Below are positions 44,583-52,229 of a DNA stretch of 64,000 bases, one piece after another. The notes beneath the pieces are model-generated. The model saw only the letters and a program-made list of their open reading frames with translations. It made no database searches and had not been told where the DNA came from. Position 1 is the first letter of the stretch; the number at the start of each line of letters is the position of its first letter. Origin of the DNA: an uncultured Pseudomonas sp. (GTDB lineage: Bacteria > Pseudomonadota > Gammaproteobacteria > Pseudomonadales > Pseudomonadaceae); contig NZ_CAJYDW010000017.1 of assembly GCF_913774235.1 (NCBI RefSeq), forward strand, positions 1 to 64,000, read 5' to 3'. A program made the translations under genes and the position numbers.

Positions 44583-45485
44583 TCAGCGAAAGGCGGTCAT
44601 CCGCTGCACCAGGCTGGTCCGCAGCTCGTCCGCGGCGCGGCTGAGCTTGCGCCCGAGGCGGGTGACCAGCTCGACGTGGGCGCGGGCGAAGCCCGGATCG
44701 GCCAAGGGCAGGGCGTGCAGGGCGCCGCTGTCCAGCTCCTGGGTGGCGGCGAACAGCGGCAGCAGGGTCACGCCGCCTTCGCGTGCATAGTGCTTGAGCA
44801 GGGCGAAGGTATTGCAGGTGAGGGTCGGTGCCAGGCGCTGGCCGGCGGCCTGCTCCACGGCGTCGAGCATCTGGCGAATGCCGTAGGAAATCTCTGGCAG
44901 CGCCAGGCGGTGCCGCGCCAGTTCGTCCAGGCTCACAGGACCCTGCGTCCTGGCCAGCGGATGCGCCGGGGCCACCAGCGCATAGAGCGGCTGCGGCCGG
45001 CTGCCGTGTACCCGCAGGTGCGGATCGCGCGGCGGATTGAACACCAGTCCCAGATGCGCTTCGTCTTCCACTACCTGGCGGATCACCTCGTTGGTGCCTA
45101 CCACGTTGACCCTGACCTCGATCTCCGGATGCCGCGCGGAGAAGTCCCCCAGGGTATGCGACAGGTCGCCGATAAACCCTTCGCCGATGGCCAGCACCAC
45201 GTTGCCGGTGCGCAGGCCCTGGAGGTCGGCGATGGCGTCTCGCAGGCCGTCGAGCTGGGTCTGGCGCTGGCGGAAGTAGTCCAGGACGAGCTGGCCGGCC
45301 TCGGTCGGGGTGATGCCGCGGCGGTGTCTTTCGATGAGGTCGACGCCCAGTTCGGCCTCGACCTGAGCGATCTGCCGGCTGACCGCGGACGGGGCGATGT
45401 CGAGGGCGTCGGCGGCAGCGCGCACGCTACCCAGGCGCACGGCCTCGACGAAGTAATGCAGGCGCTGTTCGTGAATTCCACGCAT
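44583..45485 (-). CDS. LysR-family transcriptional regulator
   Basis: DNA-binding regulator of 300 residues. The N-terminal winged helix-turn-helix (RLHYFVEAVRLGSVRAAADALDIAPSAVSRQIAQVEAELG) precedes a periplasmic-binding-like effector domain. The ATG at 45485 is chosen; the frame upstream runs through the spacer. It lies between the M20 hydrolase and the divergent DUF3100 gene, so it most likely controls one or both in response to their substrate. Confidence 0.9.
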   Translation of the reverse strand: MRGIHEQRLHYFVEAVRLGSVRAAADALDIAPSAVSRQIAQVEAELGVDLIERHRRGITPTEAGQLVLDYFRQRQTQLDGLRDAIADLQGLRTGNVVLAIGEGFIGDLSHTLGDFSARHPEIEVRVNVVGTNEVIRQVVEDEAHLGLVFNPPRDPHLRVHGSRPQPLYALVAPAHPLARTQGPVSLDELARHRLALPEISYGIRQMLDAVEQAAGQRLAPTLTCNTFALLKHYAREGGVTLLPLFAATQELDSGALHALPLADPGFARAHVELVTRLGRKLSRAADELRTSLVQRMTAFR

Positions 45486-45815
45486 CCTTGTGTTCTCGTA
45501 AAGGCAACGGAAAAGGCTGTTTCCAGTATTGGAGAGAGAACAGGCCGCTGTCCATACTCGGGCCAAGACCACGGCTGCACCGGCCTGGACGAGGGCCGCG
45601 CTGCAGTGCCCCGGAACCCTGGAAAACCCCGAGCGAGACGCTGTTGACGCCGTGGGCTCCCTCTTCCGGTAAGCCACGCCTGCGCCCTCGACCAGGCACC
45701 TAGAACGACCGGGTCACGCTCCCTTGCGGAGCCCTTTTCTGCCCAGCGGGCCTCGCCGCTCGCGTCTGCCAACCATACCTACAACCGAGCCCGCGAGTGG
45801 GCCGCAGGGGGAAGA
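45486..45815. promoter_or_regulatory. LysR/DUF3100 divergent regulatory spacer
   Basis: 330 bases without a gene. A nested inverted repeat lies 40-70 bases upstream of the LysR start: AGTAT (about 45525) pairs with ATACT (about 45557), and within it ACAG-GCCG-CTGT (45540-45551). A wider CTGTT-x17-AACAG pair spans 45517-45543. LysR proteins bind such dyads near their own promoter, so this is a candidate operator. The rest of the spacer shows nothing clear. Confidence 0.35.
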
Positions 45816-47141
45816 ATGAGCGCCAACCCGACTCTGGCCGTCGGCCAGGACCGTGCTGTCAGCGATACCGTGAAACTCTATTTCTGGGCGGCGCTGGTGC
45901 TGCTGATCGCCGAGCTGATCGGCTCGGTCAGCATCCCGTTGGGGCCGGGCAAGGTGGTGCTGCTGCCGATGATCTGGGCGCTGTTGCTGGGCGCCGCCGT
46001 TGGCCTGGCCAGCAAGCGTCTGCCGCAGGGCTTGAGTGTCAGCCGCAGCGCCCAGGTGCGCTCGGCGGCCATCCTGCAGTACGCCCTGCTGATCTTCATC
46101 GCCAAGCTCGGCCTGGTGGTGGGTGGTTCCTTGCCCACGGTGATCGCCGCCGGCTGGGCGCTGGCCTTCCAGGAGCTGGGCCATTTCGTCGGCACCATCC
46201 TGCTCGGGCTCCCTGTGGCGCTGCTGCTGGGCATCAAGCGCGAGGCCATCGGCGCCACCTTCTCGGTGGGGCGCGAACCGAGCCTGGCGATCATCGGTGA
46301 ACGCTACGGCATGGACTCCCCGGAAGGCCGCGGCGTACTCGCCGAATACCTCACCGGCACCCTGATCGGCGCGGTGTTCATGGCCATCGTCGCCGGCTTC
46401 ATCGCCAGCCTGAACATCTTTCACCCCTATTCCCTGGCCATGGGGGCCGGCATCGGCTCGGGTAGCATCATGGCCGCCGCGGCCGGTGCGGTGGCGGCCC
46501 AGCAGACCCCCGAGGTGGCCAAGGAGGTCATGGCCCTGGCCGCTGCGGCCAACCTGATCACCACCACCCTGGGTACCTATTTCACCCTGTTCATCTCCCT
46601 GCCGCTGGCGGTCTGGGGTTATCGAGTGCTGGAGCCGCGCATCGGCCGGACCACCAAGGCCTCCTTCGCCCAGAGCGCAGTGGACCAGACGGTGGTGGAC
46701 GAGCCGGTGGAGCTGGGGTGGTCGGGACGCCTGAGCGCCTGGTTCGCCGCGGCCGGCCTGGCCCTGCTTGGCACCTTCGTGGCGACCAAGGCGCTGCCGG
46801 CTGCCGCCCTTACCGCGGTGGCGCTGATGATCGGCGCGGCCTTCATCGGCGAGTTGCTCTGCCAGCTGTTCCGTCGCAAGGTGCCGGCGGTGTGCTGGGT
46901 GTCGCTGGTGGCCATGTTCCTCACCTCGCCCTGGTGCCCGCTGGCGCCGCAGATCACCGCCGCCTCCAATACCGTCGGCGTGCTGGCGGTGATCACCCCC
47001 ATGCTGGCCTTCGCCGGCCTGTCCATCGCCAAGGACATCCCGGCCTTCCGCCGCCTGGGCTGGCGCATCGTGGTGGTGTCCCTCACCGCCGGCTTCGGCA
47101 CCTTCATCGGTGCGGTGTTCATTGCCGAGCTGTTCCACTAG
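45816..47141 (+). CDS. DUF3100 family membrane transporter
   Basis: Polytopic protein of 441 residues with about eleven or twelve spans. Glycine-rich loops recur, such as LGAAVGLASKRLPQG, GAGIGSGSIMAAAAGAVAAQQ and VGREPSLAIIGERYGMDSPEGRG. It fits DUF3100, an uncharacterised family often found beside M20 hydrolases, as here. I infer uptake of an N-acyl or amide compound that the hydrolase splits. The stop codon's G is also the first base of the 141-bp palindromic element that follows. Confidence 0.75.
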   Translation: MSANPTLAVGQDRAVSDTVKLYFWAALVLLIAELIGSVSIPLGPGKVVLLPMIWALLLGAAVGLASKRLPQGLSVSRSAQVRSAAILQYALLIFIAKLGLVVGGSLPTVIAAGWALAFQELGHFVGTILLGLPVALLLGIKREAIGATFSVGREPSLAIIGERYGMDSPEGRGVLAEYLTGTLIGAVFMAIVAGFIASLNIFHPYSLAMGAGIGSGSIMAAAAGAVAAQQTPEVAKEVMALAAAANLITTTLGTYFTLFISLPLAVWGYRVLEPRIGRTTKASFAQSAVDQTVVDEPVELGWSGRLSAWFAAAGLALLGTFVATKALPAAALTAVALMIGAAFIGELLCQLFRRKVPAVCWVSLVAMFLTSPWCPLAPQITAASNTVGVLAVITPMLAFAGLSIAKDIPAFRRLGWRIVVVSLTAGFGTFIGAVFIAELFH

Positions 47142-47281
47142 GAGCCTGTTCATAATCTGCTGCGCGTCGGCCAAACTGCGTTGAAAAGGCCTTCGGAATG
47201 CTCATTTACCCTTCGTAAACTCCGCTTCCTCAGGCCTTTCGCCTTGTTTGTCTCTAGCTCGCGAGATTATGAAAAGGCTCC
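47141..47281. repeat. 141-bp palindromic MITE-like element
   Basis: GGAGCCTGTTCATAATCT (47141-47158) and its complement with one mismatch (47264-47281) are terminal inverted repeats. Inside, AAAAGGCCTTCGGAATG... and ...CTTCCTCAGGCCTTT also pair, with CATTTAC/CGTAAAC at the centre, so nearly the whole element can fold into one long hairpin. I recall similar units in other pseudomonad genomes. It may terminate the DUF3100 transcript and shield deoC. It has no coding capacity. Confidence 0.75.
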
Positions 47282-47352
47282 AAGATGCCTGGCCCCGGTC
47301 GCCGTGACCGGGGGCGGGGTTCATACTGCAGCCTTCACCCCTGGAGGTTTCC

Positions 47353-48030
47353 ATGCAGCCCGATGCCCCTTCGCTCGCCGCCCATATCGATCATACCCTG
47401 CTCGCCGCCGACGCCAGTCGCGTGCGTATCGCTCAGTTGTGCGCCGAGGCCATGACCCATGGCTTCTATTCGGTGTGCGTGAATTCAGGCCAGGTGCCCT
47501 ATGCGGCCGAGCAACTGGCCGGCAGCCCGGTCAAGGTCTGCGCGGTGGTGGGCTTTCCGCTGGGCGCCGGGCTGAGCGCGGCCAAGGCGTTCGAAGCCGA
47601 GCAGGCCATCGCCGCCGGAGCCGGGGAGATTGACATGGTGCTCAACCTTGGCTGGCTCAAGGATGGCCTGCTGGACGAGGTGTCCGCCGACATCGCCGCG
47701 GTGTTGGCCGCCTGTGGCGCGGTGCCGCTCAAGGTGATCCTGGAGACCGGCCTGCTCGACGACACCCAGAAGCGCCAGGCCTGCCGCATCTGTCGCGACC
47801 TCGGGGTGGCCTTCGTCAAGACCTCGACGGGCTTCGGCCACGGCGGCGCGACCCTGGAAGACGTGCGGCTAATGCGTGAGGAGGTGGGGCCTGAGCTGGG
47901 CGTCAAGGCGTCCGGTGGGGTGCGCGACCGGGCTACGGCCCTGGCCATGCTGGCGGTCGGCGCGACGCGGCTGGGGACCAGTTCGGGGGTGGCCATCGTC
48001 AGTGGGGGCGAGGGTGGGGCGGGGTATTAG
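47353..48030 (+). CDS. deoC: Deoxyribose-phosphate aldolase
   Basis: Class I (Schiff-base) aldolase splitting 2-deoxyribose-5-phosphate to glyceraldehyde-3-phosphate and acetaldehyde. The 225 residues include [43 protein letters not shown] with the Schiff-base Lys, and [24 protein letters not shown] site lies 7 bases before the ATG. A short GC hairpin (about 47291-47311) sits in the leader. It marks the last GC-rich gene before the AT-rich island. Confidence 0.94.
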   Translation: MQPDAPSLAAHIDHTLLAADASRVRIAQLCAEAMTHGFYSVCVNSGQVPYAAEQLAGSPVKVCAVVGFPLGAGLSAAKAFEAEQAIAAGAGEIDMVLNLGWLKDGLLDEVSADIAAVLAACGAVPLKVILETGLLDDTQKRQACRICRDLGVAFVKTSTGFGHGGATLEDVRLMREEVGPELGVKASGGVRDRATALAMLAVGATRLGTSSGVAIVSGGEGGAGY

Positions 48031-48388
48031 GGCTTCTTTTGCCTGCAAATAGATTGTGTTGAGCGCTCAATAGAGAAAGCTCTCATCTTCAAACTTGCTG
48101 AGGGCAGGAATATTTGCAGTTTGCTCCATACTTCGAGAGTTGCTTGCCTACCCCATACCGCTAGGCCAAGGGTGATCTGTCATGATCTATTAGTCCCGGA
48201 TACTGTTTAAATTTTCCTCGGCAATGGCGGGCGTAACATGCCATGGGATTGATGCGTCCGCTGTTAGTTTTAATGTTGTATCAGCAACCTGCTAATGTCG
48301 TGTAGTGTCTGGGTGACTCACAGCTATTGATAGCTACGTCATAGCTGGTCCATAAATAGGCGCATAGAGTTGACCTTATAAGGTGGTG
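48031..48388. other. AT-rich spacer at the left edge of the arabinose island
   Basis: 358 bases with an abrupt drop in GC just after deoC and no gene that I can support. It contains short palindromes (TTGAGCGCTCAA at about 48058-48069, ACCTTATAAGGT at about 48374-48385) and a T-run near 48411. No integrase, tRNA or direct repeat marking an attachment site was found. Confidence 0.5.
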
Positions 48389-49729
48389 CTATTTAATTAT
48401 AAATAGTTCGCTTTTTTTTAAAAAAGAATTGATTCTTTTGTTTTGTAGTTCTTCAGGTGTGAACGGCTGCCAGCCTATATAAGCTTTGCTGTTCAAAATG
48501 CCGCCTGTACTGTCTCCCTTTAAAAGTATACTCAGAGAAGGGTTCGTCCAAGGCCAGCTGAAGGAATTATACCCATTATAAGGGGCGAGCAGTTTGAATT
48601 CGTCGATGGGGGACCATCCTGAAGCTGCTTGCGCCTCTATCTCAAAACGCTTGATCCAATTGGAAAAGTCGATGGAATGGGTGGTGGATACGAAATAAAG
48701 TGGCGCGAAAGCGATCAGCGATATAGTTGCCGTAAATTTGGTTTTGCTTTGCGGTAATGAGTAATTTCTATATTTTTTATATATGTCAATCGCAAGTGTT
48801 GCAGCGAAAACGTAGCACAAAATTAGACCTGAAGCTGATCTGAATGTGTAGTTCATGCTTGGTGAGTTCCAAGGCTGTTGGCTTGTGATGACTAAAATGA
48901 CGGTTGCTAAAAATAGCAAGATGGTAAGAGGTTTTGCTTGTTGCAGGGGTATTTGGTTTATGAAGTAGGTTGTGGTTAATAAAATTAGAAATATAAATTG
49001 TTTATTTTTTATTGTGCTTAATATGTTCCCTGCTGCTGCTAAATTCGCGGGATCTCTTGGGTATAGCATGGAAGAGGCCGAGACTGTTACAGCGGCTGAG
49101 AAAAGGAAAAGCAAGAAGAATAAAGTGAGTTTGCTTCGTGTGTTAATGCTAGGTGCGGTCTCGTTCAGTTTGATCGCTGCAAGAGCAAAAAGGACTGGTC
49201 CTATGAAGATCATGGCTTCGTAGGATCTTGTAAGGCATATCGCAGACAAAATAAGCAAGATTGAGTCTGTGCGGTTAAGGCTGCCCTTTATTAAAGTTGA
49301 GAAGCAGTAGGCAGATAATGCATATGTTAAATTATACTCACCTATAGCAAAAAAACCAGAGGAAAGATAGGTTGCAGAAAATGCGATAAGTAGGGTCCAG
49401 AAGTGACTCGATTTTAAGTGCTGAGCTAAGGCTAGAAGCCAGACGAGCGCTGGGATTCCTATAACTCCAAAATTATATATGTATATCAGGCTTGTGATGT
49501 CTTTTATATTTAGTTTGATTCCGATTATAATGGGTGTTTGAGTTACTATTTGAGCAAAGGCTCTGGGGTGATCAAAATCCCAGTATGCTTCTCTTGAGAG
49601 GATGTTGTAGAGAAAGAATGATCCGTCGGCATAAAGCCCTTTTACTGCGTAGAGGTCTATTGCAGCGATCAAAAGGATAGCTATGAGGATCGTTTTTTTT
49701 ATCAACACGTCACAATAATGTGGCCTCAT
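48389..49729 (-). CDS. GT-C-like polytopic membrane protein, probable arabinofuranosyltransferase
   Basis: 446 residues with about ten membrane spans and a C-terminal soluble segment (about 350-446). After the first span comes an acidic loop, GLYADGSFFLYNILSREAYW, followed by DFDHPRAF. Such a carboxylate loop is the catalytic hallmark of GT-C enzymes, which use polyprenyl-phosphate sugars on the periplasmic face. Location is the main functional clue: it starts 11 bases after the DprE2-like gene, last in a unit building the lipid-linked D-arabinose donor. The acceptor is unknown. The gene is AT-rich. I do not recognise a closer family, so the function is inferred. Confidence 0.6.
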   Translation of the reverse strand: MRPHYCDVLIKKTILIAILLIAAIDLYAVKGLYADGSFFLYNILSREAYWDFDHPRAFAQIVTQTPIIIGIKLNIKDITSLIYIYNFGVIGIPALVWLLALAQHLKSSHFWTLLIAFSATYLSSGFFAIGEYNLTYALSAYCFSTLIKGSLNRTDSILLILSAICLTRSYEAMIFIGPVLFALAAIKLNETAPSINTRSKLTLFFLLFLFSAAVTVSASSMLYPRDPANLAAAGNILSTIKNKQFIFLILLTTTYFINQIPLQQAKPLTILLFLATVILVITSQQPWNSPSMNYTFRSASGLILCYVFAATLAIDIYKKYRNYSLPQSKTKFTATISLIAFAPLYFVSTTHSIDFSNWIKRFEIEAQAASGWSPIDEFKLLAPYNGYNSFSWPWTNPSLSILLKGDSTGGILNSKAYIGWQPFTPEELQNKRINSFLKKSELFIIK

Positions 49730-49740
49730 TTTAACTTGCT

Positions 49741-50493
49741 CTATATGTTGATTTTATTGAAAATAAAGTTTGGCAGGTGTTGTATGATTAACATAATTAA
49801 TCGCCATTTCTTTGGGGTGTATATGACGGATTTTCCTGACTCCAAGCCTTCGATAATCTGTTTTGCTACATCTTCAGCGGACGCTAGTTTGGCGCCTTTG
49901 TCTTTTAGGTGGGCTGTCATTGGTGTATCTGTTGGGCCAGGGTTGATTAATATCACTTTCACCCCTGTGCTTGCAAAGCGGTGCTGCATTCCTTGAGCAT
50001 AGCGAGTGACCAATCCTTTGGCTGCTCCATATATGTAATTAGATTTGCGTCCCCGCTCGCCTGCCACGGAGCTTATTAAGGCAATAGTACCGTAGGCAGT
50101 TTTTTCCATCTCTTTAGCAAAGGCTTCTGCGTAAAGGACAGGTGATAGCCCATTGATTTCTAGTGCACTACGGCAAACCTTAAGATCATATTGGCATTCG
50201 GTTTGGTCAGGAAGCGACCCATGCGCGATCAATACGATATCTATTCGGCCTGACTGTGCAATATTTTCAGCTGTAGCAGTTATGGCTACTGAATCCAAAA
50301 AATCTGCTTTGACGACTTGGATCTCTGATTCTGGACAGCGTACCCGAAGATCCTTTGCTACTCGTTCGACGCGTTGCACGTCGCGTCCAACCAAAATAAG
50401 GTCAAGGTGCTGTTTTTCCAGCCATAGCCTAGCGCATTGTTCGGCGATGGCTGAGGTGGCACCAATAATTACGATTTTTTTCTTGCTGATCAT
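49741..50493 (-). CDS. DprE2-like short-chain dehydrogenase (decaprenylphosphoryl-ribose epimerase subunit)
   Basis: NAD(H)-dependent SDR of 250 residues. The cofactor loop is IVIIGATSAIAEQCA, the catalytic Ser is in LISSVAGERGR and the Tyr155/Lys159 pair in YGAAKG. In mycobacteria DprE2 reduces the 2-keto intermediate made by DprE1, completing inversion of ribose to arabinose on the lipid carrier. The start codon follows the DprE1-like stop with no gap (TAAATG), and the C-terminus is hydrophobic and basic (KKWRLIMLIIQHLPNF), suggesting membrane contact, as for DprE2. Assignment rests on both sequence and neighbours. Confidence 0.82.
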   Translation of the reverse strand: MISKKKIVIIGATSAIAEQCARLWLEKQHLDLILVGRDVQRVERVAKDLRVRCPESEIQVVKADFLDSVAITATAENIAQSGRIDIVLIAHGSLPDQTECQYDLKVCRSALEINGLSPVLYAEAFAKEMEKTAYGTIALISSVAGERGRKSNYIYGAAKGLVTRYAQGMQHRFASTGVKVILINPGPTDTPMTAHLKDKGAKLASAEDVAKQIIEGLESGKSVIYTPKKWRLIMLIIQHLPNFIFNKINI

Positions 50494-51795
50494 TTAGCTT
50501 CCCATTAGGCGGCGCGATAGGCTGGAGCTTATGCCACTGTCACGATATCTCTTGAATTCATCCAGGCGAGGAAAGCCTGCCTCAAAAAGCTCCCTAGGCA
50601 TTCGAGCATCTTTTGCTGGATAAATACGGCCATTAGCTTCACGCACAATGGCGTCTAAGCGATCAAATAGTTTATGCGTTATCCCTCCAAGATTCGGGAA
50701 GTCCATTGCTAATGTTACCCCCGGCTGTGGGAAACTCAGCATGCCTAGTGGTTGGCGGTCACCAAAGGTCTTTAAAACAGCTAGGAAAGAACCACTCATT
50801 GATCGTGCAATTTCCTTTAACATGGCCTGCGTTGCATCTTTACCTATGTCTCGAGGCACAACGCTTTGATATTGAAAGAATCCCTTTGGGCCATACAGTC
50901 GGTTCCATTGCAGAAGATTGTCTAGCGGGTAGAAAAATTGCTCATAATACGTAATGGATGTCCCTGCTTGTCTTTTTTTGAGATGATAATACATTGTATT
51001 GAAAGGACGTAGTGATAGCCTGTTGATTAAGGATATGGGGGGTACTATAGGTATAGTTATGCTGCGCTTTTTAGGAATTGGGCGTTCGACTATTCCAGTG
51101 TGATTTCCACGCATGAACAGGCCGCGACCATTGCTGCCACTGATACAGTCTATCCACGATACGGTATATTCCCATCCTGCTTCGGATTCATCTGCGAGAT
51201 GGAAAAAATCATCTAGGTTTGAATAGGGGATTGTCTCCGTATGCAGCCAGGGACTGCCTACCTTCCTTAACTGAATTTCAGCTTGAGTGATTATACCGGT
51301 AAGGCCCATGCCGCCGATAGTGGAAGCAAACCAGTCCGGTCGTTCAGTCGGGCTGCATTGGATAACTTCACCGTCGGTTCGGATTAAAGAAAGGCTTTTT
51401 AAATGATCGCCAAAAGAACCTACGGCATGATGATTTTTGCCGTGTACGTCATTGGCAATCGCTCCGCCTACGGTTACCAGCTGAGTACCTGGCGTGACGG
51501 GTAAAATCCAGCCGCGTGGAATAGCAAATAGCTGTATGTCTCGTAATGTGACACCGGCCTCGCATACAATGCGCCCATTTTTTTCATCGAAACCGATGAG
51601 GTGGTTTAGGCCAGTTGTAACCCAAAGCGTACCCTCTGGGTTTAAACAAACATCGCCGTAGCTGCGCCCCATGCCATGAGCTACACCTGGGTGAGTTGTA
51701 TGGCAAACGAGTTCTTTAGTCGTAAATGGGTCGCTTAGTCTTACTATGCGATGAGGGGACGCATTCAGTCGTCCCCAAGAGCTAGCTATATTCAT
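50494..51795 (-). CDS. DprE1-like FAD-dependent decaprenylphosphoryl-ribose 2'-oxidase
   Basis: VAO-fold flavoprotein of 433 residues. FAD motifs GMGRSYGDVCLN, VTPGTQLVTVGGAIANDVHGKNHH and TIGGMGLTGIITQAE match DprE1. The catalytic Lys of the family is present (Lys395, in IYPAKDARMP). Where mycobacterial DprE1 has the cysteine trapped by benzothiazinones (PGWNICVDFP), this protein reads PGVTLAMDFP, with Ala363. It oxidises lipid-linked ribose at C2, before the DprE2-like partner reduces it. The start overlaps the GtrA gene by 4 bases. Confidence 0.86.
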   Translation of the reverse strand: MNIASSWGRLNASPHRIVRLSDPFTTKELVCHTTHPGVAHGMGRSYGDVCLNPEGTLWVTTGLNHLIGFDEKNGRIVCEAGVTLRDIQLFAIPRGWILPVTPGTQLVTVGGAIANDVHGKNHHAVGSFGDHLKSLSLIRTDGEVIQCSPTERPDWFASTIGGMGLTGIITQAEIQLRKVGSPWLHTETIPYSNLDDFFHLADESEAGWEYTVSWIDCISGSNGRGLFMRGNHTGIVERPIPKKRSITIPIVPPISLINRLSLRPFNTMYYHLKKRQAGTSITYYEQFFYPLDNLLQWNRLYGPKGFFQYQSVVPRDIGKDATQAMLKEIARSMSGSFLAVLKTFGDRQPLGMLSFPQPGVTLAMDFPNLGGITHKLFDRLDAIVREANGRIYPAKDARMPRELFEAGFPRLDEFKRYRDSGISSSLSRRLMGS

Positions 51796-52202
51796 ATGGA
51801 GTTCTTGCAGAAGACGAACCGTTTGTCTAGGTGGTACTTGATAAAATAGCCTATTGCAAGCCCAATAATGCCGCCAAAATAGCGCATTTTCTTGGACTCG
51901 AAGATCAAGTGGAAGCCATACTCAAAGCCCCAAAATATCATGGTTGTCACCAGTCCCATGATGGTGTATAGAGCAAAAAGTTGAGTGTCATGAGATGTGT
52001 TGAGTGTCTTGAATTTAAAAATATATCGCTTATCAAGAATGTACTTGACAAGGAGGCCTATTGATGTTCCAAAAAAAATCGACGATGGAAGCTGAAGAGC
52101 GCCGCTGTACATGCGGGTGACTAGCTCTTGAGCGCCGATATTTGCTGCAGTCGAGATTAATGCGAAAATGGCATAGCTGATAGCCAACCTAGTTGTAGAC
52201 AT
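51792..52202 (-). CDS. GtrA-family small membrane protein
   Basis: 136 residues with four predicted spans; typical of GtrA: an early TRLAISYAIFALISTAANIG, a middle GTSIGLLVKYILDKRYIF and a late GLAIGYFIKYHLDKRFVF, with the repeated [KR]Y-x-LDKR-[YF]-[IV]-F loops. In mycobacteria the equivalent gene (Rv3789) lies in the arabinan cluster; it was proposed to flip decaprenyl-phosphoryl-arabinose or to recruit other enzymes. The ATG at 52202 fits the fold; an ATG at 52235 would add 11 residues and overlap the opposite gene's start. First gene of its unit. Confidence 0.82.
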   Translation of the reverse strand: MSTTRLAISYAIFALISTAANIGAQELVTRMYSGALQLPSSIFFGTSIGLLVKYILDKRYIFKFKTLNTSHDTQLFALYTIMGLVTTMIFWGFEYGFHLIFESKKMRYFGGIIGLAIGYFIKYHLDKRFVFCKNSI

Positions 52203-52229
52203 TGATGATATCACTGAGGTCAAAGAAAG

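Noticed and set aside
47141-47281. CRISPR-like or rRNA-like structure
   Set aside because: There is one long palindrome only, with no regularly spaced repeats or variable spacers. No CRISPR array or cas gene was seen anywhere in the window.
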